A program made the position numbers and the translations under genes. The notes beneath the pieces are model-generated. The model worked only from the letters and a program-made list of their open reading frames with translations. It had not been told where the DNA came from and did not search any database. From the NCBI GenBank assembly GCA_016794735.1, contig JAEUJK010000257.1, positions 1-15,396 of the forward strand: a stretch of 15,396 nucleotides of DNA, written 5' to 3'. This stretch comes from Gemmatimonadota bacterium (GTDB lineage: Bacteria; Gemmatimonadota; Gemmatimonadetes; Gemmatimonadales; Gemmatimonadaceae). Position 1 is the stretch's first letter; each line of letters begins with the position of its first letter. Positions 1-6,116 of this stretch are shown piece after piece.

Positions 1-745
1 TCGATACCACGACGTTGCCGATGTCCTCGAGTGAGGTGAGCAACCCCTCGCCGCGCACGAGGTACTGTTCCCCGCTGCGCTCGATGTACGCCCCACCCGC
101 GTTCGCGTTGCTCGACCGCACGGCCTCGAACAGGTCCCCCAACGCGATGCCGTATTGCGTGAGGCGCTCGGGGACGACCTGCACTTCGTAGGTCTTGAGC
201 TCGCCGCCAAAGCTATTGACCTCGACGACACCTGGCACGCGACGAAGGCGCGGTGCGATCTCCCACTCCAGGATGGATCGGAGATCCATGGCGCTCTTGC
301 CCTCCCCCCGAACCTCGAACTGGAAGATCTCCCCCAGCCCGGTCGAGATGGGACCCATCTCGGGATCACCGTACCCCTCCGGGATCGCCTCGCGGGCGGT
401 CTGCACGCGCTCGTTGACGAGCTGGCGCGCATGGTAGATGTCCGTGCCTTCGGCGAACACCACGGTCACGGCGGACAGACCGAACTTGGACACCGAACGG
501 ACTTCGTCGATCCCGGGGAGGCCGCTCATCGCGATCTCCACCGGCGTGGTGATAAAGCGCTCGACCTCTTCCGGCCCGAGCGCTGGCGCGGTGGTCAGCA
601 CCTGCACTTGCACGTTGGTCACATCGGGCACGGCATCGATCGGCAGGTTGCGCAGGGCGACGATGCCAGCACCGGACAGGAGGATACTGAAGACCAGGAC
701 GAGGACGCGATTGCCCAGCGCCCACACAAGGATGCGTTCAATCAT
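1..745 (-). CDS. czcA: Heavy-metal efflux RND pump, CzcA/CusA family, N-terminal part (cut by left edge)
   Basis: Inner-membrane proton-driven pump subunit of a tripartite metal exporter. Reading the reverse strand from the ATG at 743-745 gives 248 codons open to the window edge, with no stop. Residues about 10-30 form the first membrane helix (VLVLVFSILLSGAGIVAL), followed by the family hallmark IDAVPDVTNVQVQV at the start of the periplasmic porter domain and later GLPGIDEVRSVSKFG and ERLTQYGIALGDLFEAV, all typical of HME-RND proteins. The full family length is about 1,030 residues, so roughly three quarters lies outside. The DVTNVQVQ wording resembles CzcA/CnrA-type pumps more than CusA, but the TM4 residues that define metal class are outside the window, so the substrate is undecided. 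It follows the adaptor gene by 8 nt, last in a C-B-A ordered operon. Confidence 0.93.
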   Translation of the reverse strand, partial: MIERILVWALGNRVLVLVFSILLSGAGIVALRNLPIDAVPDVTNVQVQVLTTAPALGPEEVERFITTPVEIAMSGLPGIDEVRSVSKFGLSAVTVVFAEGTDIYHARQLVNERVQTAREAIPEGYGDPEMGPISTGLGEIFQFEVRGEGKSAMDLRSILEWEIAPRLRRVPGVVEVNSFGGELKTYEVQVVPERLTQYGIALGDLFEAVRSSNANAGGAYIERSGEQYLVRGEGLLTSLEDIGNVVVS

Positions 746-753
746 GGCGTCGC

Positions 754-1935
754 CTAATGCTCCTCGGATTCGCCAAACTCACTCTTGCGCCATTCGGCCT
801 TCAGCGTGAAGGAACCGGTCACGGCAATGCGGTCTCCGAGGCTCAGGCCCGTCAGAACCTGGATCCACTGCCGCGAGACCTGTCCGCTCGTGATCCGGCG
901 CGGTTCGAAAGCGCCGTCGGCGCGCGACACAAACACGACGCTGTCGGCGCCATCACGTTGTACGGCCCCGGCGGGAACAAACATGCCGGTGCCCGCACCA
1001 CGCGTGGCGGCCTGAATCTCGACGGTCGCGAACATCCCCGCCTTGAGCCGACCATCCGGGTTTGCAAGGACGACGCGCACCTTCGCGGCGCGCGTCTGGG
1101 GCTCAAGCACAACGCCGACATTCGCAACCCGCCCGGCGAATGTTACCCCGGGATACGCCGGGACCGTCACGATCGCGCTCTGCCCCGCAGAGACGAACCG
1201 CAAGTCCTTTTCGAAGACATCCATCACGATCCACACCTGGCGCAGGTCCATGACGGAGAACAGAAGGTCGGCGGGTTCCACCGCCTGCCCGATCGATGCC
1301 GAGCGCTCGACGACTGTGCCGCTCAACGGCGCGGTGAGGGATACTGTCGATGTGTAGTGCCCTTCATTCTGCAGGGCGGCGAGCTCGGCATCGGGAACGC
1401 CGAGCGAGTGCAACCGGTTCTCGGCAGCTTCCTTTTCGCTATCCGCTCGAATGGCGTCGGCCTCCGCCTGCCGCCATTCCCGCTCGGCACTGATCCGTCG
1501 CTCAAATAGTGCCTTCTCGCGATCAGCGGTAGCGCGCGCGAGGTTGGCCGCCGCCAGGGTACTCAGGTAGTCCGCCTTGGCCCGCGCGAGATCCGGCGAG
1601 TCGACGACGGCGAGCACCGCGCCTTCGCGAACGACATCGCCGACACCGGCGGCCACGCGAACGATGCGGCCGGCGACGCGAGAGCCCACGCGGCCGACGC
1701 GATCCGGCATCGCCTCGATCTGCGCACTCGCCTCGATGGCAATTCCGAGCGGGCGCTGGACGACGTCCCCAATGGTGATGCCGGCTGACGCCACCTGCTC
1801 CGGTGTCAGTCGGATGGTTGGAGCAACCGCCGCGCCGGAGTCGGCCGCGGCCTTCGTCTCGCGTGGCGGTGAGCCGCAGGCACCGACGAGGGCTGCCACC
1901 ACGATGTAGCGTTGACCAGCACGAAAGCGGCTCAT
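754..1935 (-). CDS. czcB: RND efflux periplasmic adaptor (membrane fusion protein), CzcB/CusB type, lipoprotein
   Basis: 393-residue adaptor that links the RND pump to the outer-membrane channel. Cys20 in ALVGAC forms a lipobox-like site, so the mature protein is probably lipid-anchored to the inner membrane. Residues about 80-115 (GRVGSRVAGRIVRVAAG, then VLAVVDSPDLARAKADY) are the first half of the barrel-sandwich. About 116-178 is the alpha-helical hairpin, 198-228 the second half (LTAPLSGTVVERSASIGQAV), 230-310 the beta-barrel, and the rest the membrane-proximal domain. No N-terminal CusB-type Met triad or CzcB His-rich extension is obvious. A GGAGGA Shine-Dalgarno lies about 9 nt upstream of the ATG. 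The start overlaps the stop of the upstream TolC gene by ATGA (1932-1935), and the RND gene begins 8 nt after its stop, so translation is probably coupled. Confidence 0.93.
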   Translation of the reverse strand: MSRFRAGQRYIVVAALVGACGSPPRETKAAADSGAAVAPTIRLTPEQVASAGITIGDVVQRPLGIAIEASAQIEAMPDRVGRVGSRVAGRIVRVAAGVGDVVREGAVLAVVDSPDLARAKADYLSTLAAANLARATADREKALFERRISAEREWRQAEADAIRADSEKEAAENRLHSLGVPDAELAALQNEGHYTSTVSLTAPLSGTVVERSASIGQAVEPADLLFSVMDLRQVWIVMDVFEKDLRFVSAGQSAIVTVPAYPGVTFAGRVANVGVVLEPQTRAAKVRVVLANPDGRLKAGMFATVEIQAATRGAGTGMFVPAGAVQRDGADSVVFVSRADGAFEPRRITSGQVSRQWIQVLTGLSLGDRIAVTGSFTLKAEWRKSEFGESEEH

Positions 1936-3182
1936 GGTCGGGATCCTCCGAGGCGTTCGCCGACGGCAGCGGCGAGGGCGTAGTCACGCTCTGCCAGGTC
2001 GGCGAGGGAGTCGAGGTAGTCAAAACGTGCGGCGACGAGGTCGCGGCGCAGCGTGGAGTAGGAGAAGAAGCTGATCTTGCCGCTGCGGAAGGATTCCAGT
2101 GCGAGGTCCAGGTTCTCGCGCAGCCGCTCGACGACCTGTGACTCGAACGCGGTGGTTGCTTCGGCAGCACGCTGGTAGGCCTGGAAGGCGACGCGGACCT
2201 CGCGCTCAACATCCTGTCGAGCCCGGGCCGCTTCCACCTCGGCCCGGGTGAGCCTAGCCGCCGCGACGGCTCGAACCCCGTCACCTCGGTTCCACAAGGG
2301 GAGGGGCAACGAGAGGGTGAAGAGCCGGACCTGGAAGTCTTCCGCGCGTCCCGCCGAGATGCCGACGGCGGGGTCGGGCCACCGCAGCGCAGTCGCCAGT
2401 TTGGTGCGGCGAGACGCGGCCTCCACCTCGTGCCCAAGCGCTCGCAAGTCCGGCCGCAGCGAGAGCGCCCGCTGCACCAGGGCGTCCGCGTCGAGCGTGG
2501 CGCGAGCAGTGGACTGGGGCAGTGGTCCTTCGGGCCGTACCTCGTCAGCGGCCGGAAGTCCAATGGCGGACTGCAGCGCATACCTCGCGGCCGTGAGGGA
2601 CTGCTCGGCCAGCAGGCGCGTCCGGCGATCGCGCGCCGCGGCAGCGGCGGCGACGTTCAGTTCAAGGAGGGTACCGGCTCCAAGCCGGAGCCGATCGGCG
2701 GCCGCTTGTCGCAGGGCCTCGCCCACCGAGTCGGCATCCATCGCGGTCCTCAGGCGCTCTTCGGCGAGCACCGCGAGTGAAAACGCGCGGTACACGCCGA
2801 GAGCGATCAGGTCCCGCGTGCGTTGGAGCCGGGCGTCGGCGGCGTTCTCAAGCTGGGATGCCTCCTCCGCGCGGAAACGACGCTTCCCTCCGAGCTCGAG
2901 GGTTTGACCAATGCCAGCCTGGCCACTGGTCAAACGAGCGTCCGCGTTGACTGCGGGTCCGATGGTGGCGGTGGCCTCGGGGTTGGGGCGTGCGCGCGCG
3001 GAGCGAACGGCGCCGCTCGCCGCCGCAACGTCGGCGACGGCGATGCGAAGGTCAGGATGGGAGCTGGCGGCAATACGGAGTGCCGCTTCCAGCGTGAGGC
3101 GACGGGGCTGCGCACCGACGTCATCGGGGTAGATGAGCGTTGGCGACAGGGCCACCATCGCCAGGATCAGGCGACGCGACAT
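1932..3182 (-). CDS. czcC: TolC-family outer-membrane efflux factor (CzcC/CusC type)
   Basis: 416-residue outer-membrane channel subunit of the efflux complex. It has an N-terminal signal peptide with a probable cut at DVGA|QPRR near residue 25 and no lipobox. The mature start (LTLEAALRIAASSHPDL) is a classic OEP domain opening. The duplicated structural repeat is visible: the second half restarts near ALSLRPDLRALGHEVEAA, and the equatorial stretch LPLPLWNRGDGVRA matches the PLxxRG motif of CzcC proteins. It is rich in Ala/Arg/Glu coiled-coil helices, as expected. The length is normal for the family. It overlaps the adaptor start by 4 nt and starts 60 nt downstream of the small Cys/His protein. 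The ribosome-binding site is weak, so coupling to the upstream gene is likely. Confidence 0.92.
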   Translation of the reverse strand: MSRRLILAMVALSPTLIYPDDVGAQPRRLTLEAALRIAASSHPDLRIAVADVAAASGAVRSARARPNPEATATIGPAVNADARLTSGQAGIGQTLELGGKRRFRAEEASQLENAADARLQRTRDLIALGVYRAFSLAVLAEERLRTAMDADSVGEALRQAAADRLRLGAGTLLELNVAAAAAARDRRTRLLAEQSLTAARYALQSAIGLPAADEVRPEGPLPQSTARATLDADALVQRALSLRPDLRALGHEVEAASRRTKLATALRWPDPAVGISAGRAEDFQVRLFTLSLPLPLWNRGDGVRAVAAARLTRAEVEAARARQDVEREVRVAFQAYQRAAEATTAFESQVVERLRENLDLALESFRSGKISFFSYSTLRRDLVAARFDYLDSLADLAERDYALAAAVGERLGGSRP

Positions 3183-3242
3183 GTGGACTCTACATAAGGG
3201 ATGCGGCGCCGCCGAAGTGGCTGCGCCGTGGACCTCAGTAGG

Positions 3243-3581
3243 TCAGGCGATCGGTGGGCGGAGAGGTGGCTCGCCGAAGGCGCTGCGGGGCAGCTGCTCC
3301 TCGCGAGGGCGCGTCGTTCGCGCTGCGTAGCCGCTCATGGCCACGCTCCGCGTGGTCACGGGCGCGAGAGCATGCGCGTGGAGGCAGTGACAGATGTGGG
3401 CCGAGTTCGGCGAATGCGGTGCCCCCGGAAGGTCACGGGAGCCGGATTGGGTCGCGGACGCAATGGCGAGGGCGTCCCCGTCATGGAGCTCCGGTATGAG
3501 CTCCTCTTCCACGGCAAGCATCAGCCCCAAGGCGGCCACGAGGCTGAGGGCGAGGCGAACGGCACGGCGGGGGGATGACAT
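3243..3581 (-). CDS. Small Cys/His-motif membrane-anchored or exported protein heading the efflux operon
   Basis: 112-residue protein I do not recognise by a named family; it loosely resembles DUF2946-like small copper-operon proteins. I chose the ATG at 3579-3581 (MSSPRRAVRL), preceded by GGAAG. The same frame is open to a GTG at 3626, which would add 15 residues without a better ribosome site. Residues about 7-24 (VRLALSLVAALGLMLAVE) form a signal peptide or single membrane helix after a basic N-terminus. The outstanding feature is the cluster HICHCLHAHA (residues 62-71), which puts two Cys and four His in ten residues and is an obvious candidate metal site. The Arg/Pro-rich tail looks disordered. 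It is first in the czcCBA-like operon, so a periplasmic metal-binding or sensing role is inferred. It could alternatively be a leader-type regulatory peptide. Confidence 0.7.
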   Translation of the reverse strand: MSSPRRAVRLALSLVAALGLMLAVEEELIPELHDGDALAIASATQSGSRDLPGAPHSPNSAHICHCLHAHALAPVTTRSVAMSGYAARTTRPREEQLPRSAFGEPPLRPPIA

Positions 3582-3881
3582 GACTTCCGACAGTATCAAC
3601 AAAAGGAGCCGAGAAGTAAAGGCCACGAACGCGTGGCTGGCGTCAGCCGGGACCTCGTGAGTGATGACGGGGCTGGCTGCCGGCCCGACGCCGGGTAGTC
3701 ACCGCTCTCCGACAACGGCGTGAGAGCGGCCACAAGGACCTCCAGCGGCGAGAGGTTTTATCCTACATAGAATCCAGTACGGCGCCAAGGGAGGAATCCT
3801 GACTGCGGCTGATGAGCTCATGTGCGAACATGTCTGTCGGCGAGCATGGTGCGCGGGGCATTTCTCAAACAGGGGTCACAC
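3582..3881. other. 300-bp divergent intergenic control region
   Basis: This non-coding stretch separates the minus-strand efflux operon from the plus-strand lipoprotein gene and must hold both promoters. The 3582-3620 end carries the candidate minus-strand promoter. The middle (about 3650-3750) is GC-rich with no motif I can defend. The 3751-3780 part is the most AT-rich and contains TTTTATCCTACATAGAAT, with a possible plus-strand -10 TAGAAT at 3768-3773 but no convincing -35. It is followed by a very strong, apparently orphan Shine-Dalgarno (AAGGGAGGAA, 3787-3796), 86 nt before the lipoprotein ATG. A shared CTACATA element occurs here (3763-3769) and just upstream of czcC (3190-3196). Confidence 0.6.
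3592..3620 (-). promoter_or_regulatory. Candidate promoter for the czcCBA-like operon
   Basis: On the minus strand TTTACT (3615-3620) and GATACT (3592-3597) are separated by exactly 17 nt and each matches 4 of 6 sigma-70 consensus bases. The expected start of transcription lies only a few bases before the ATG at 3581, so the leader would be very short. This is a weak prediction from pattern matching only. Confidence 0.3.
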
Positions 3882-3984
3882 ATGTCAATGCATTCTGCAA
3901 TTGTCGCGCTCGGCGCCCTTGTGGCCGCGGGGTGTGCTGGGCCCATGGAGGTTGTGGGGATCGACGATGCATCGGGAGTGCTGA
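3820..3984 (+). CDS. Possible Cys/His-rich small ORF (leader peptide?) overlapping the lipoprotein start
   Basis: A 54-codon ATG ORF in a different frame from the lipoprotein that starts inside it at 3882. Its first 24 residues contain Cys2, His4, Cys6, Cys11, His14, His20, Cys22 and Cys24, a density that would suit metal binding. The frame extends upstream to a CTG at 3799, sitting 4 nt after the strong GGAGG of 3787-3796. That Shine-Dalgarno otherwise has no start codon at normal spacing; the ATG at 3820 is about 25 nt away. It could be a translated leader controlling the copper lipoprotein, or chance. The other frame from 3812 is also open and Cys-rich, which argues for composition as the cause. 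Confidence 0.2.
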   Translation: MCEHVCRRAWCAGHFSNRGHTCQCILQLSRSAPLWPRGVLGPWRLWGSTMHREC

Positions 3985-4409
3985 GTGTCACCCCCGCAGG
4001 CGGGTCACAAGGGGTCGATCCGAGTCAACCGGTCGTTGTCCGGTTCAACAAGTCGATGATGCGTGGCATGGAGATGCTCGTCCTGCTTCACGAGCGGACG
4101 GTTGACGGCCCCGTGGTTGTTGGCAGCTATGCGTGGTCGGCCGACCGAAGGACGCTGACCTTCACAGCTGCCACCAGGCTCTCGCCGCGGTCACAGTATG
4201 TGGTGCACTTGGCGCCGGATCTTCGCGTGGGATCGGGTGAGCGCTTGAATCACAGTGCGTGCGTCGGGCTTGGCGGTCGCCCAGTAGCGGGGAGCATGAT
4301 GACATCGGGCGCGATGCCACGAGCCGGCATGGGCGCGGGAATGATGGGGAAGGGCTGGAGCCCGGTTGGCGACAGTCACGGCATGATGTTCGTGTTCGTT
4401 ACATCGTGA
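3882..4409 (+). CDS. Met-rich Ig-like domain lipoprotein of copper islands
   Basis: 175-residue exported lipoprotein. The ATG at 3882 is chosen because AGGGG sits 6-7 nt upstream and it opens directly into a signal peptide (AIVALGALVAAGC, lipidated Cys18). The frame stays open upstream to a GTG at 3822, which would bury the signal peptide. Residues about 30-115 form a bacterial Ig-like fold of the SbsA/Big_5 type: VTPAGGSQGVDP, VVVRFNKSMM, AWSADRRTLTFTAATRLSPR, YVVHLAPDLR. Met clusters in the domain (KSMMRGMEM) and in the tail (GAMPRAGMGAGMMGKGW, then HGMMFVF) look like Cu(I)/Ag(I) ligands. It probably sits in the periplasm, buffering copper or presenting it to efflux or oxidase partners. It lies between the efflux operon and the regulator genes. 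The domain call is firm; the metal-binding role is inferred. Confidence 0.82.
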   Translation: MSMHSAIVALGALVAAGCAGPMEVVGIDDASGVLSVTPAGGSQGVDPSQPVVVRFNKSMMRGMEMLVLLHERTVDGPVVVGSYAWSADRRTLTFTAATRLSPRSQYVVHLAPDLRVGSGERLNHSACVGLGGRPVAGSMMTSGAMPRAGMGAGMMGKGWSPVGDSHGMMFVFVTS

Positions 4410-4517
4410 GACCGACCTGACGAGCAGCTGGATGACAGGCCAGGATCTGGCGCTTACCGCTGTTTCTCGAATCGACCTGTGACGCCCCGGACCGCGGGAT
4501 TCGCTTTGACCCTGCAT

Positions 4518-4536
4518 CTAGCGTGGTTATCGTTAG
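4518..4536 (+). promoter_or_regulatory. Candidate blaI-type autoregulatory operator and promoter
   Basis: Upstream of the repressor gene an imperfect inverted repeat CTAGCG-N7-CGTTAG (5 of 6 paired) covers 4518-4536. It overlaps a possible -10 (TATCGT, 4528-4533) that lies 16-17 nt after a TTGACC-like -35 at 4506-4511. BlaI/MecI/CopY repressors typically bind dyads over their own promoter. I could not find a clear second copy at the other two promoters, so this remains tentative. Confidence 0.25.
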
Positions 4537-4557
4537 CTCAGCCACCTTCTGCAAGAC

Positions 4558-5031
4558 ATGTCCCCATCTCGAAAGTCTGCTCGCCGTAGTCCGGCGCCCA
4601 AGCTTCAGATGACCGTTCGGTTGTCTGCCGAAGGCTTGGCCAAGGTCCTTGGTGACCTTGAAGCGCGCGTGCTCCGCACTGTGTGGTCGTTCGACGAGCC
4701 ACAACCAGCCCGCGTGATCCATGAGCGCCTCCTTGACCAGCACACGGTGTCTCACCTGACGACGATCACGGTGCTGAACAAGCTCGTGACCAAGGGCATT
4801 CTTGCTCGCACCAGCTGGGGAGGGCTGTTCCACTACTCGGCCCTGCTGACAGAAGAGCAGTTCATGAAGGTGGCGTCGCGGCACGTGATCGAAGGGATCC
4901 TCTCACTGCAGCCCGATGCCGTGACAGCGTCGTTCGTGGATGCACTCGCTGAACACCGCCCCGAGCAATTGGAAGAACTCGCACGACTGGTGAGGCGACG
5001 TATGCGAGAGCAGGACAACAGGGAAAAGTGA
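4558..5031 (+). CDS. BlaI/MecI/CopY-family transcriptional repressor
   Basis: 157-residue winged-helix repressor. Residues about 30-95 form the family's DNA-binding domain: LGDLEARVLRTVW (helix 1), ARVIHERLL (helix 2), SHLTTITVLNKLVTKGIL (recognition helix) and FHYSALLTEEQF (wing exit). The C-terminal helices (about 98-150) are the dimerisation part. A basic 25-residue N-terminal extension precedes the domain. No Shine-Dalgarno is visible before the ATG, so an internal start at Met18 is possible. The protein contains no cysteine at all, so it lacks the CxC metal hook of copper-sensing CopY and cannot sense Cu that way. By recalled alignment to S. aureus BlaI (cleaved at Asn101-Phe102), the matching site is near Ser125-Phe126. 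It overlaps the next gene by GTGA, which implies a sensor-protease partner. Confidence 0.9.
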   Translation: MSPSRKSARRSPAPKLQMTVRLSAEGLAKVLGDLEARVLRTVWSFDEPQPARVIHERLLDQHTVSHLTTITVLNKLVTKGILARTSWGGLFHYSALLTEEQFMKVASRHVIEGILSLQPDAVTASFVDALAEHRPEQLEELARLVRRRMREQDNREK

Positions 5032-6053
5032 ACGAGGTCGCAGTGGGGGTACAGGAGGGGGCGCGCTGGCGAGAGCAGGTGCGGCGCCGTTGGTTGCTGA
5101 TCGCACTTGCCCTGCTCGTCATCCTCAGCACCAGCCCGGTTGTTGGGCACCATATTGTCGGTGCCGTTGACTGGCTGCCGCCTGCGCTGGAGCATGTCGG
5201 GAGTTTGTGCATGGTCTCATTGCACCTCCTGCTGGCTCCTGTTCATTCGGCGTTTCACTGGCTCCTCGGCATCGGGCTCGCTGTCGCGATCGCCGACCGC
5301 GCGCGCGCGCGCTTCCGGTCGGCTTCGGTCCTCCGCAGTGCCTCGGCGGCCTTGGGTTCACCAAGCGCCCCTTTTCAAGCCGCCGCGGCAAATGTTGGGT
5401 TGGAGGTGGGCCAACTGCGAATTCTGCGGGAGAGTCCCATTCCCGCCTTCACCGCAGGGTGGTTGCGCCCCCGCGTGTACGTGGCCGAGGACCTGGCGGA
5501 TCGCCTGAGCAACACCGAGCTTGCCGCTGTCTTGCTGCATGAGAAGGTACACGCAGACCGACGCGACCCGCTCCGGCTTTCGGCGTTACGGTTCCTGTCC
5601 ATGACAGCCTTCTGGATTCCCGCTTTACGTCGCGTCGCGGACGACCTGGCTGACGAGGCTGAGATAGACGCCGATAGTGTGGCGGCACGTCGCTTCCCTC
5701 TCGAGCTGGCGTCCGCTCTGGTCACCCTCGCTGGGGGTCCAAGCCCGCGGCAGCATTCGCGGCACCTGGTAGAGTTCCAGCCGTATGACTTGCTGGAACG
5801 TCGCGTGAAGCGGCTCACGGGGGACGCGGTCGTGGTCAGGTCGCGTATTTCAATGGGCTCACTAGCGGCGGCGGGGATCGTACTGGTGCTGGCGTGGGCT
5901 TCGGGCGTCATGGTCCTGCATCCGCTGCCCGACGGGGCACAGGGCGGGGCCCCGCCACACTGCCTCGAACACACCACGGGTCCCTTGGGTCATGTCTTCT
6001 GCAAGGGCGGCGCCTTGCAGTGGAAGGACCTTAGATGCCCTCACCGCGCCTGA
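5028..6053 (+). CDS. M56 (BlaR1/MecR1-type) membrane metalloprotease with Cys/His-rich C-terminal tail
   Basis: 341-residue sensor-protease partner of the BlaI-like repressor, started at the overlapping GTG (5028) after AGGGA. Membrane segments are seen at about 22-40, 56-73 and 76-90. The cytosolic zinc-protease domain follows, with HEKVH at 171-175 (two His ligands and catalytic Glu172) and a downstream third-ligand region DEAEIDAD (209-216). A last helix spans about 275-297. BlaR1 proteins then carry a roughly 250-residue penicillin-binding sensor; here only 44 residues remain, holding Cys312, Cys325, Cys337 and His298, 311, 315, 322, 339. By BlaR1 topology this tail is periplasmic. I infer that it senses metal and triggers cleavage of the repressor. 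The protease call is firm; the ligand is a hypothesis. Confidence 0.88.
   Translation: MNEVAVGVQEGARWREQVRRRWLLIALALLVILSTSPVVGHHIVGAVDWLPPALEHVGSLCMVSLHLLLAPVHSAFHWLLGIGLAVAIADRARARFRSASVLRSASAALGSPSAPFQAAAANVGLEVGQLRILRESPIPAFTAGWLRPRVYVAEDLADRLSNTELAAVLLHEKVHADRRDPLRLSALRFLSMTAFWIPALRRVADDLADEAEIDADSVAARRFPLELASALVTLAGGPSPRQHSRHLVEFQPYDLLERRVKRLTGDAVVVRSRISMGSLAAAGIVLVLAWASGVMVLHPLPDGAQGGAPPHCLEHTTGPLGHVFCKGGALQWKDLRCPHRA
5298..5312. repeat. 15-nt alternating CG tract inside the M56 gene
   Basis: Alternating C and G without interruption from 5298 to 5312, encoding the Ala-Arg-Ala-Arg stretch just after the third membrane helix. It could form Z-DNA or slip during replication, but such runs also arise by chance in GC-rich coding DNA. 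Confidence 0.6.
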
Positions 6054-6116
6054 TCGTTTCCCGCTCGGGATGGGGACGCCGCCGGGAGTGCTCGCACGCT
6101 CACACGCCAAGGGTGG

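Noticed and set aside
155..757. 200-codon plus-strand ORF over the left RND gene
   Set aside because: Antisense shadow of the HME-RND N-terminus, which shows unmistakable family motifs on the minus strand.
1523..2581. 352-codon minus-strand ORF over czcC/czcB
   Set aside because: Out-of-frame shadow bridging two overlapping real genes; Arg/Ser/Pro-rich with no domain.
3812..4105. 97-codon ORF with about ten Cys upstream of and inside the lipoprotein
   Set aside because: Most of it lies in the lipoprotein coding region in another frame; no Shine-Dalgarno at proper spacing, and Cys content follows from TGC/TGT produced by shifted GTG/GCG-rich codons.
6054..6116. TCCCG-CT-CGGGA palindrome between convergent genes as a terminator
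   Set aside because: Five-base stem with a two-base loop and no T-run; too weak to call.
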